Assembly: GCA_964610205.1 (NCBI GenBank)
Contig: CAZSVI010000103.1
Coordinates: 1-13,581 of the forward strand
Length of the DNA: 13,581 nucleotides
Source: CAZSVI01 sp964610205
GTDB taxonomy: Bacteria > Bacillota > Clostridia > DSM-8532
Reading direction: 5' to 3'
The translations under genes were made by a program, and so were the position numbers. Numbering within the stretch: the first letter of the stretch is position 1; each line of letters begins with the position of its first letter. The notes beneath the pieces were generated by a model. It saw only the letters and a program-made list of their open reading frames with translations. It was not told the origin of the DNA and searched no databases. Positions 7,622 to 13,581 of this stretch are shown piece after piece.

Positions 7622-8185
7622 ATGAGTCAAGTAGAAACGGATAAGGATAAAGACAAGGAAGAAATTAAAATTGATGATATGAATGAAGCGGAGAATCCGG
7701 AAGATGAGGTTACCAAAACCGTTAAAAAGCCCGAAGAAGCTGCTGTGGATGTTAAAGACGAAGAAATAAAGGGCCTGAAGAATCAGATTCAGCGTTTGGC
7801 CGCAGAATTTGACAATTATAAAAAACGGACAGTTAAGGAAAAGGAAAGGATTTATTCTGCTTCAATAGCTGATGCTGTTGCCTGCTTCCTTCCTGTACTT
7901 GATAATGTAGAACGCGCATTGATAGCTTCCGAGAAATCCGACGATCAATGTATCCGAGAGGGTATTCAACTGATTCAGCGTCAAATGCATGACATACTAT
8001 CGAACCTTGGGGTTGAACCTATCGAGACAGTCGGAAAAACTTTCAATCCCGGTCTTCATGAGGCGGTTATGCATATTGAAGATGATGCGTACGGTGAAAA
8101 TGAGATAGTTGAGGAATTTCAGAAAGGTTACATTTACAGGGATGAACTGGTTATCAGGCATTCGGTTGTGAAAGTGGCAAATTAG
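7622..8185 (+). CDS. grpE: GrpE, nucleotide exchange factor for DnaK
   Basis: Dimeric cochaperone that opens the DnaK nucleotide cleft and releases ADP. 187 residues, in the family range. An acidic, Lys/Glu-rich disordered N-terminus (about 1-50) precedes a long alpha-helix/coiled coil with the conserved EFDNYKKRTVKEKERI, then a helical section with FLPVLDNVERAL and the C-terminal beta domain with VGKTFNPGLHEAV and GYIYRDELVIRHSVVKVAN. The ATG has GGAAGGA about nine bases upstream. It lies 52 bases after hrcA and 47 before dnaK, with no promoter or terminator visible in either gap. Confidence 0.97.
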   Translation: MSQVETDKDKDKEEIKIDDMNEAENPEDEVTKTVKKPEEAAVDVKDEEIKGLKNQIQRLAAEFDNYKKRTVKEKERIYSASIADAVACFLPVLDNVERALIASEKSDDQCIREGIQLIQRQMHDILSNLGVEPIETVGKTFNPGLHEAVMHIEDDAYGENEIVEEFQKGYIYRDELVIRHSVVKVAN

Positions 8186-8232
8186 AAACAGCATTCTTTG
8201 ACCTTAAATATAGAAGTATAGGAGTGATTTTT

Positions 8233-10089
8233 ATGGCAAAAGTAATAGGAATAGATTTAGGCACAACCAACTCTTGTGTTGCTGTTATGGAGGGGGGAGA
8301 ACCTGTAGTAATTACCAATGCGGAAGGTAACAGAACAACCCCGTCCGTTGTGGCTTTTTCAAAAACCGGTGAAAGACTGGTAGGGCAGGTGGCAAAACGT
8401 CAGGCTATAACAAATCCCGAAAGAACCGTAATTTCAATAAAAAGGGATATGGGTTCAAACAGGAAGATTGGGATTGACGGCAAGCAGTATACACCGCAGG
8501 AAATATCGGCAATGATTCTTCAGAAGCTGAAAACCGACGCAGAGGGTTATCTTGGAGAAACCGTAACACAGGCTGTTATTACTGTTCCTGCCTATTTTAG
8601 TGACGCTCAGCGTCAGGCAACCAAAGATGCCGGAAAGATAGCCGGCCTTGACGTGTTGCGTATCATTAATGAGCCTACGGCTGCAGCTTTGGCATATGGG
8701 CTTGATAAGGAAAATGATCAGAAAATTCTTGTTTTTGATTTGGGCGGAGGTACCTTTGACGTATCCATACTGGAAATAGGAGACGGAGTTTTTGAAGTTC
8801 TGGCTACCAGTGGTAATAACAGGCTGGGCGGCGATGATTTTGACCAGAGGGTGATCGATTGGCTGGCCGCTGAATTTAAAAAAGAAAACGGAATTGATTT
8901 GAAAAATGATAAGATGGCCGCACAGCGCTTGAAGGAAGCAGCTGAAAAAGCTAAGATAGAGTTGTCGGGAGTAGCATCAACAAATATAAACCTCCCCTTT
9001 ATTACAGCTGATGCTACAGGCCCGAAGCATCTTGACCTCACCCTTACCCGGGCGAAGTTTGATGAATTGACCGCCGATCTGGTTGAAAAGACAATGGAAC
9101 CGACCAGGAGAGCGTTAGCCGACGCGGAGCTTTCACCGCCAGATGTTGACAAGATCCTTCTGGTAGGTGGGTCTACAAGAATTCCCGCAGTACAGGAAGC
9201 AGTGAAGAAATATATGGGAAAGGATCCTTTCAAGGGGATTAATCCGGATGAATGCGTTGCCGTTGGTGCTGCCATTCAGGCGGGAGTTCTTTCAGGGGAT
9301 GTAAAGGATTTACTGCTGCTTGATGTAACTCCGTTGTCTTTGGGGATTGAAACTTTAGGCGGTGTATTTACAAAGCTTATTGAACGGAATACCACAATAC
9401 CAACAAAGAAGAGCCAGGTATTCTCCACCGCTGCCGACGGACAAACCAGTGTTGACATACGGGTATTCCAGGGTGAGAGGGAGATGGCTGCAAACAACAA
9501 ATTGCTCGGGAATTTCCAACTGACAGGAATTCCGCCAGCGCCCAGAGGAATTCCTCAAATCGAAGTTACCTTTGATATTGACGCGAATGGGATTGTTCAT
9601 GTATCCGCAAAAGACCTTGGAACGGGAAATGAGCAGAAAATTACCCTTACTGCCACCACCAACTTAAGTGATTCCGAAATTGACAAAGCTGTAAAGGATG
9701 CAGAAAAGTTTGCCGCTGAAGACAAGAAGAAGAAGGATATTATTGAGGCGAAAAATCAGGCTGACTCCCTTATATACCAAACCGAAAAAACCTTGAAGGA
9801 TTTAGGCGATAAAGTAGATCCTTCGGATAAGGTAAATATTGAAACGGAATTGAATAACGTGAAGGAAATTGTAAAAGGAGAAGATCCTGAATCCATTAAG
9901 GCCGCCTCGGAGAGGCTTTCACAGGCATTTTACGCTGTTTCTCAGAAGATGTATCAGCAAAATCCCGGTGAGGCAGGCGCCGGAGGGTTTGATCCGGGCG
10001 CGGGCGCTGGCGGAGGGCCGGCAAACGGTAACGGACAGGATGATGATGTATATGATGCTGATTATAAAGTTGTAGACGATGACAAATAA
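8233..10089 (+). CDS. dnaK: Chaperone DnaK (Hsp70)
   Basis: ATP-dependent Hsp70 chaperone that binds exposed hydrophobic peptides, working with DnaJ and GrpE in the cytoplasm. 618 residues. Nucleotide-binding motifs: GIDLGTTNSC (phosphate 1, from residue 6), VFDLGGGTFDVS (phosphate 2, from 167) and KILLVGGSTRIP (adenosine, from 307). The interdomain linker DVKDLLLLDVTP is intact, followed by the substrate-binding domain (IERNTTIPTKKSQVFSTA, RVFQGER) and the helical lid. A Gly/Ala-rich tail ends in the acidic DADYKVVDDDK. The ATG at 8233 is chosen because AGGAGTGA lies five bases upstream; a GTG at 8224 lies inside that site. Third gene of the CIRCE operon. Stem-loops follow the stop. Confidence 0.99.
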   Translation: MAKVIGIDLGTTNSCVAVMEGGEPVVITNAEGNRTTPSVVAFSKTGERLVGQVAKRQAITNPERTVISIKRDMGSNRKIGIDGKQYTPQEISAMILQKLKTDAEGYLGETVTQAVITVPAYFSDAQRQATKDAGKIAGLDVLRIINEPTAAALAYGLDKENDQKILVFDLGGGTFDVSILEIGDGVFEVLATSGNNRLGGDDFDQRVIDWLAAEFKKENGIDLKNDKMAAQRLKEAAEKAKIELSGVASTNINLPFITADATGPKHLDLTLTRAKFDELTADLVEKTMEPTRRALADAELSPPDVDKILLVGGSTRIPAVQEAVKKYMGKDPFKGINPDECVAVGAAIQAGVLSGDVKDLLLLDVTPLSLGIETLGGVFTKLIERNTTIPTKKSQVFSTAADGQTSVDIRVFQGEREMAANNKLLGNFQLTGIPPAPRGIPQIEVTFDIDANGIVHVSAKDLGTGNEQKITLTATTNLSDSEIDKAVKDAEKFAAEDKKKKDIIEAKNQADSLIYQTEKTLKDLGDKVDPSDKVNIETELNNVKEIVKGEDPESIKAASERLSQAFYAVSQKMYQQNPGEAGAGGFDPGAGAGGGPANGNGQDDDVYDADYKVVDDDK

Positions 10090-10095
10090 ACAATG

Positions 10096-10150
10096 TTCAA
10101 ATACTATTTGAATTTCAGTGGTAACGAGTCAAGGAGTGCTTTGACTCGTT
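10096..10150 (+). terminator. Stem-loops after dnaK, possible 3' end of the hrcA operon
   Basis: Two hairpins. TTCAAAT-ACT-ATTTGAA (10096-10112) is an AT-only-cored 7-bp stem. AACGAGTCAA/TTGACTCGTT (10123-10132 with 10141-10150) is a perfect 10-bp stem, extendable by a G-U and a G-C pair to a four-base loop. The second is strong enough to be a terminator, but only three T's follow before GCC, so intrinsic termination would be inefficient. It may instead protect the mRNA end. Its right arm also forms the -35 of the next promoter candidate. Confidence 0.45.
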
Positions 10151-10169
10151 TGCCATGATAAAGTATTTT
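10141..10169 (+). promoter_or_regulatory. Candidate sigma-A promoter for the dnaK-dnaJ intergenic RNA
   Basis: TTGACT (10141-10146, 5 of 6), a 17-base spacer, TATTTT (10164-10169): the same -10 as proposed for hrcA. The start would fall near 10176, at the hairpin that precedes the GC-rich island. It overlaps the right arm of the stem-loop after dnaK. No coding gene starts downstream before the separate dnaJ promoter. Confidence 0.45.
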
Positions 10170-10171
10170 TG

Positions 10172-10345
10172 TGACTATTCAAGGGTATAGTCAGGTTAAC
10201 ATAGCGGGTGGTTCGGATGCTTTATCGGGTCGAGGCATTGCTGGTGCGCTCCGGTGGGTGAGCACCTCTTTTCGATGACGCAGGGCGACATACTGCGAAG
10301 CCATACTGCTATTATCAGAGGCCCCGCGGATTAAGATGTTTATCC
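10172..10345 (+). ncRNA. Putative structured non-coding RNA (GC-rich island)
   Basis: In an AT-rich neighbourhood, 10201-10330 has about 58% G+C by my count, against about 34% in the 120 bases before it and about 32% in the 110 bases after. Predicted elements: hairpin TGACTAT/ATAGTCA (10172-10193); a possible closing stem GCGGG/CCCGC (10204-10208 with 10323-10327); a hairpin GGTGC/GCACC (10243-10247 with 10262-10266); hairpin CGCAG/CTGCG (10279-10283 with 10293-10297); and a direct repeat CATACTGC (10289-10296 and 10302-10309). An ATTAAG/CTTAAT hairpin follows around 10330-10350. No known family (6S, SRP, tmRNA, RNase P, T-box or a riboswitch I know) is recognised. Strand and ends are inferred. 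No convincing reading frame lies here. Confidence 0.45.
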
Positions 10346-10371
10346 CTTAATAGTTACGTATTTTTACCAAG

Positions 10372-10400
10372 TTGAAGATGAACGTCAAATGTGCTATAAT
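10372..10400 (+). promoter_or_regulatory. Sigma-A promoter of dnaJ (extended -10, no CIRCE)
   Basis: TTGAAG (10372-10377, 4 of 6), a 17-base spacer and a perfect TATAAT (10395-10400) preceded by TGC. The predicted start near 10407 gives a leader of about 37 bases before the dnaJ TTG. No CIRCE inverted repeat is present, so dnaJ-prmA-rsmE-cheY can be transcribed without HrcA control. Confidence 0.75.
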
Positions 10401-10443
10401 TTGTGAGTTGTTGAAGTATAATCAACTATGGGGGTTGGTTGAA

Positions 10444-11580
10444 TTGCCTGAAAAAAGAGACTATTATGAAGTACTCGGAGTAGATCGCTCGACCGGTGAC
10501 GCTGATTTAAAGAAAGCATACCGGAAGCTTGCTAAACAGTACCATCCGGACATTAATCCCGGAAATCAGGAAGCCGAATCAAAGTTTAAGGAAATCAATG
10601 AAGCATACGAAGTATTAAGCGACCCGCAAAAAAGGCAGCAGTATGACAAGTTTGGTCATGCGGGTATGAATGGTACCGGATTTGAAGGTTTTAGTGGTTT
10701 CGGAGGCTTTGATTTTGGTGTTGAAGATATTTTTGAAAGCTTTTTTGGAGGTTCTGCCTTTGGAAGAGGCACAAGGAATCAAAAAGCAGGTCCGAGGCGT
10801 GGTTCCGATATGAAATATTCCCTGAATATATCCTTTAATGAAGCTGCCTTTGGAGTTAACAAGGAAATCCGAATTAACAGAATGCAGGTCTGTTCTGCCT
10901 GTAATGGTTCAGGAGCAAAAGCAGGGACATCTCCCCAAACCTGCAGGCACTGCAATGGAACAGGGCAAGTTCGCCATGTTCAGGCGACGCCCTTTGGGCA
11001 AATGGTGAATATGAGAACCTGTGATGTTTGCCGTGGAGAAGGGACAATTATAACAAATCCATGTGAGGATTGCCATGGAAGCGGAAGGAAACAGAAAAGC
11101 ACTACATTAAACATAGACATACCGGCTGGAATAGATAATGGACAGACCATATCGCTTCGCGGTGAAGGAGAACCCGGTGTTAAGGGTGGCTCTGCCGGTG
11201 ATCTGTATGTTAATATCCGCGTACAGCCTCATCCCATATTTACCAGGGACGGTTATAATGTGGTATGCGAGGTTCCGATTACTTTTACACAGGCAGCGCT
11301 GGGGGCTGAAATGGATATACCTACACTGGAAGGTACCATGAAGTACAGTATTCCTGAGGGAACACAAACGGGAACTGTCTTTCGCCTGCGAAACAAGGGA
11401 ATTAAACATCTGCGTTCCAATTCCAGGGGTGATCAGTTTGTGAAAGTGAATGTGGAAGTTCCTACAAAGCTTAACGTGAAGCAAAGGGAAATTCTTCGCC
11501 AGTTTGCTGAAATCAGCGGAGATGATAGTTTTGAGCAGCGGAAAAACTTTTTTAACAAAATGAAGGATTTATTTCAGTAG
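10444..11580 (+). CDS. dnaJ: Chaperone DnaJ (Hsp40)
   Basis: J-domain cochaperone that delivers unfolded proteins to DnaK and stimulates its ATPase. 378 residues, standard for type A DnaJ. The J domain starts RDYYEVLGVDR and has the HPD triad at 34-36; a Gly/Phe-rich linker (FEGFSGFGGFDFG) follows; then all four zinc-finger repeats CxxCxGxG at Cys150/153, 167/170, 193/196 and 207/210; and the C-terminal peptide-binding domains (IPAGIDNGQTISLRGEGEPG, IPEGTQTGTVFRLRNKGI). The start is a TTG at 10444 with GGGGGTT about eight bases upstream; a TTG at 10435 would add three residues, and a longer frame from ATG 10378 would begin upstream of the likely transcription start. It is separated from dnaK by 354 bases and leads a tight downstream operon. 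Confidence 0.97.
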   Translation: MPEKRDYYEVLGVDRSTGDADLKKAYRKLAKQYHPDINPGNQEAESKFKEINEAYEVLSDPQKRQQYDKFGHAGMNGTGFEGFSGFGGFDFGVEDIFESFFGGSAFGRGTRNQKAGPRRGSDMKYSLNISFNEAAFGVNKEIRINRMQVCSACNGSGAKAGTSPQTCRHCNGTGQVRHVQATPFGQMVNMRTCDVCRGEGTIITNPCEDCHGSGRKQKSTTLNIDIPAGIDNGQTISLRGEGEPGVKGGSAGDLYVNIRVQPHPIFTRDGYNVVCEVPITFTQAALGAEMDIPTLEGTMKYSIPEGTQTGTVFRLRNKGIKHLRSNSRGDQFVKVNVEVPTKLNVKQREILRQFAEISGDDSFEQRKNFFNKMKDLFQ

Positions 11581-11602
11581 AGGTTACAAACAAGGAGTTT
11601 AA

Positions 11603-12532
11603 ATGGAGTGGTTGGAAGTAGCGGTGGATGTTGAACCCGAATGGCAGGAAGCTTTATCACAGGCTTTTCTGGATATGGGAATTCAGGGCGTTGAAGTTGT
11701 GGATCCTGATGAATTCCGCCGGGTTTTAAAGCAAAACCGTTATCTTGATTATGCGGAAGATGGGTTTATTGAGGGTTTTGGAAGCCAGGCAGTCATTAAA
11801 GCTTATTTTCCCGTCTGCAGTGGTAAGGAAATGCCAGAGGAAAAGCTTCTAAAGTTTTTTACCAACTACGGAATACTGCCTTTTCCCCGGTATAGTATAC
11901 GCATAAGGGATGATAACGAATGGAAGGACAATTGGAAACGTCATTATAGAACATTTCACATTTCAGAGAGAGTTGTTATTAAGCCATCCTGGGAAAGTCC
12001 CATATTTTCCGAAGAACAAATTGTTATTGAACTTGATCCGGGTATGGCTTTTGGAACGGGAACCCATGAAACAACAAGAATGTGTGCCTCACTTATTGAT
12101 AATATTGTGCGGGGTAATGAAAGAGTTCTTGATTTGGGCTGCGGGACGGGAATTCTGGGAATAATTGCCGCCAAACTTGGCGCTTCGGAGGTTGTCTGTG
12201 TGGATGTTGACGACGCGGCGTGCAGGACGGCCGAGGAAAACATACGTAATAACCGTGTTGATAAAACCGTCAAAGTAGTTCATGGTCAGTTGAAAAATAT
12301 CCGAGTCAGGCAATATGATATTATAGTTATAAATATTATTACCGATATCATTCTGTCGTTAATCCCTGAATTAAGAAAATATTGCACAAGCAGGACAAAT
12401 ATTCTGCTGTCAGGTATCATAAAGGAAAGAAGGAATGAGGTGCTTGAAGCGTTAAAAAAGTCAGGTTACTGCGTAGAACAGGAAGAAAGTGATGGAGAAT
12501 GGGTGGCAATGCGAATATGCATAGATTTTTAA
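11603..12532 (+). CDS. prmA: Ribosomal protein L11 methyltransferase PrmA
   Basis: SAM-dependent methyltransferase that trimethylates lysine and N-terminal amino groups of ribosomal protein L11. 309 residues, as usual for the family. A small N-terminal L11-recognition domain (about 1-95) is followed by a Rossmann-fold catalytic domain with the PrmA signature DPGMAFGTGTHETT (145-158), SAM motif I VLDLGCGTG (175-183), an acidic motif II in VVCVDVDD and the VINIITD segment (242-248). The ATG has AAGGAG five bases upstream. It begins 22 bases after dnaJ and overlaps rsmE by 16 bases. The dnaJ-prmA-rsmE order is widespread in Clostridia and supports the call. Confidence 0.97.
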   Translation: MEWLEVAVDVEPEWQEALSQAFLDMGIQGVEVVDPDEFRRVLKQNRYLDYAEDGFIEGFGSQAVIKAYFPVCSGKEMPEEKLLKFFTNYGILPFPRYSIRIRDDNEWKDNWKRHYRTFHISERVVIKPSWESPIFSEEQIVIELDPGMAFGTGTHETTRMCASLIDNIVRGNERVLDLGCGTGILGIIAAKLGASEVVCVDVDDAACRTAEENIRNNRVDKTVKVVHGQLKNIRVRQYDIIVINIITDIILSLIPELRKYCTSRTNILLSGIIKERRNEVLEALKKSGYCVEQEESDGEWVAMRICIDF

Positions 12533-13290
12533 TTACGCCTGAATCAATTAAAAATGGAATTGCCGTTATTGAAGGGGATGATGCGAGGCATTTGCTTCAG
12601 GTTCTGCGCCATAAAACAGGCGACAGGTTAATTGTATTTGACGGAACCGGTTTGCAATATGAACTGCAACTTGTTTCAACGGATAGAAACAAAGCATTTG
12701 GCAGAATTTTGCGGAAATATGATCCCGAAACGGAAACAAAAACAAAAGTAATTCTTTATCAGGGAATACCAAAAACCGATAAGATGGATTTTATCATTCA
12801 AAAGTCTGTTGAACTGGGAGTTTTTCAAATCATACCAATAATAACGGAATATTCTGTATTACAGCTTAAAGACAGAAACATTGAAAACCGGCTGGAACGC
12901 TGGAACCGTATATCCCGGGAAGCCTGCAAGCAGTCCGGACGTGTTGCGGTACCCGAAGTTTTAAAGCCCATTGTATGGAAGGATGCCTTAAATCAGTGGA
13001 TAAAGATGCAGGGGACAGCCGGCGAAGGTTCATATTTGCCGGTTTTATGTTATGAAAATGAGTCAAAAAAATGTTTGAAAGATTTATTTATATGTTATAA
13101 TATAGATCATGTTAGCAAAGTCGGGATCTTTGTTGGTTCTGAAGGTGGATTTTCCAATGAGGAGCTTCAATATGCTGTAGAAAACGGTATCAAACCGGTC
13201 AGCCTGGGTAAAAGAATCCTAAGAGCAGAAACAGCTGCGATTGCTGTCATCTCAATTATTATGTATGAAATGGGAGAAATGCGAATATGA
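12517..13290 (+). CDS. rsmE: 16S rRNA m3U1498 methyltransferase RsmE
   Basis: SPOUT-class methyltransferase that makes N3-methyluridine at 16S rRNA position 1498 in the decoding centre. 257 residues. An N-terminal PUA-like domain (MHRFLITPE, DDARHLLQVLRHKTGD) is followed by the trefoil-knot domain with KTDKMDFIIQKSVELGV, ISREACKQSGR (132-142), FVGSEGGFS (205-213) and the knot motif VSLGKRILRAETA (228-240). I start at the ATG at 12517, giving the family N-terminus MHRF, rather than the ATG at 12499, which would add six residues and has no ribosome binding site at proper spacing. The upstream GGGTGG is weak; the start lies inside prmA, so translational coupling is likely. Confidence 0.96.
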   Translation: MHRFLITPESIKNGIAVIEGDDARHLLQVLRHKTGDRLIVFDGTGLQYELQLVSTDRNKAFGRILRKYDPETETKTKVILYQGIPKTDKMDFIIQKSVELGVFQIIPIITEYSVLQLKDRNIENRLERWNRISREACKQSGRVAVPEVLKPIVWKDALNQWIKMQGTAGEGSYLPVLCYENESKKCLKDLFICYNIDHVSKVGIFVGSEGGFSNEELQYAVENGIKPVSLGKRILRAETAAIAVISIIMYEMGEMRI

Positions 13291-13581
13291 GAGAAGTATC
13301 ATTCGTCATTGTAGATGATGCGGTTTTTATGAGAACTATAATACGGAAGATGATCGAACAGGCTGAAGGATATACAGTGTTAGGGGAAGCATCCAATGGT
13401 TATGAGGCGATTGAAGCGGCAAAAAAGCATAAGCCTGATATTATGACACTTGATATAACCATGCCACAAATGGATGGAATTCTTGCGGTACCGGAAATAT
13501 TAAAGGTAAGTCCAAAGACTAGAATTATTATGGTATCGGCTATGGGCCAGCAAACAATGGTTATCGAGGCTATAAAGATGG
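13287..13581 (+). CDS. cheY: CheY-like response regulator receiver (truncated by window edge)
   Basis: Stand-alone-looking receiver domain of the CheY type; its C-terminus runs off the window, so an output domain cannot be fully excluded. The 98 visible residues contain the acidic pair Asp10/Asp11 (VIVDDAVFMR), the phosphoacceptor Asp56 in MTLDITMPQMDG and the conserved Ser84 in IMVSAMGQ; the conserved Lys lies beyond the edge. Phospho-CheY usually binds the flagellar switch. Its ATG overlaps the rsmE stop in an ATGA junction, with TGGGAG upstream, so it should be coupled to rsmE and transcribed with the dnaJ operon. The gene symbol is by similarity; other receiver proteins remain possible. 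Confidence 0.85.
   Translation, partial: MREVSFVIVDDAVFMRTIIRKMIEQAEGYTVLGEASNGYEAIEAAKKHKPDIMTLDITMPQMDGILAVPEILKVSPKTRIIMVSAMGQQTMVIEAIKM

Noticed and set aside
8198..8226. TTGACC in the grpE-dnaK gap as a dnaK promoter
   Set aside because: The -10 position falls on the dnaK ribosome binding site (GGAGTG) and does not resemble TATAAT.
8718..9275. A 185-codon minus-strand frame inside dnaK
   Set aside because: It lies entirely antisense to well conserved DnaK codons and shows no recognisable domain; a shadow of codon usage.
10243..10302. Resemblance to cyclic di-GMP-I riboswitch pieces (CTCCGGTGGGT, ACGCAGGGC, GCGAAGCC)
   Set aside because: The matches are short and occur in the reverse order relative to the known riboswitch, the intervening helix is missing, and no coding start follows in the right place.
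10279..10302. H-type pseudoknot with GGC (10284-10286) pairing to GCC (10300-10302)
   Set aside because: The second stem is only three pairs with no first loop, which is sterically poor; kept only as a folding alternative.
10191..10304. A 37-codon minus-strand frame through the GC-rich island (begins MASQYVALRH)
   Set aside because: No ribosome binding site precedes it, and GC-rich segments are naturally poor in stop codons; the structured RNA reading fits better.

Overview
The window reads as chromosomal DNA from a spore-forming, motile, low-to-moderate GC Firmicute of class Clostridia. The evidence is a SpoIVB-type sporulation protease, the hrcA-grpE-dnaK-dnaJ heat-shock cluster under a perfect CIRCE operator, the dnaJ-prmA-rsmE order typical of Clostridia, strong AGGAGG-type ribosome binding sites, several TTG starts and chemotaxis genes. 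The flavour is of the Acetivibrio/Thermoclostridium group, but that placement is inference from gene order only. All ten genes are on the + strand. No mobile element, tRNA, rRNA or CRISPR array was seen.

Layout. 1-377 is AT-rich and holds no convincing gene. 378-1649 is spoIVB, whose stop codon lies in a perfect 22-bp tandem duplication (1644-1687). A sigma-A promoter (1692-1720) leads into lepA (1838-3649) and hemW (3688-4836). Next comes a CheA-related protein (4918-6192) that keeps a phosphotransfer (Hpt) domain but has lost the kinase signatures and carries a two-motif MshEN-like segment. A consensus promoter and CIRCE operator (6219-6285) then drive hrcA (6517-7569), grpE (7622-8185) and dnaK (8233-10089) through an unusually long, hairpin-rich leader. 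After dnaK a 354-base gap contains stem-loops, a possible promoter and a GC-rich island (about 58% GC against about 33% in its flanks) that looks like a structured non-coding RNA. dnaJ (10444-11580) has its own extended -10 promoter without CIRCE and is followed tightly by prmA (11603-12532), rsmE (12517-13290) and a cheY-type receiver gene (13287 to the window edge); the last two junctions are overlaps.

How it fits together. HrcA represses its own operon through CIRCE; GrpE, DnaK and DnaJ form the Hsp70 machine. LepA, PrmA and RsmE all act on ribosomes or translation, and HemW handles heme. The two chemotaxis-type genes flank the heat-shock cluster: the degenerate CheA-like protein upstream and the CheY-like receiver at the end of the dnaJ operon. 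They could be phosphotransfer partners, but this is inference.

Points most worth a second look are the GC-rich island between dnaK and dnaJ, the Hpt/MshEN-like/pseudo-CheA protein, the folded hrcA leader, and the coupling of cheY to rsmE.
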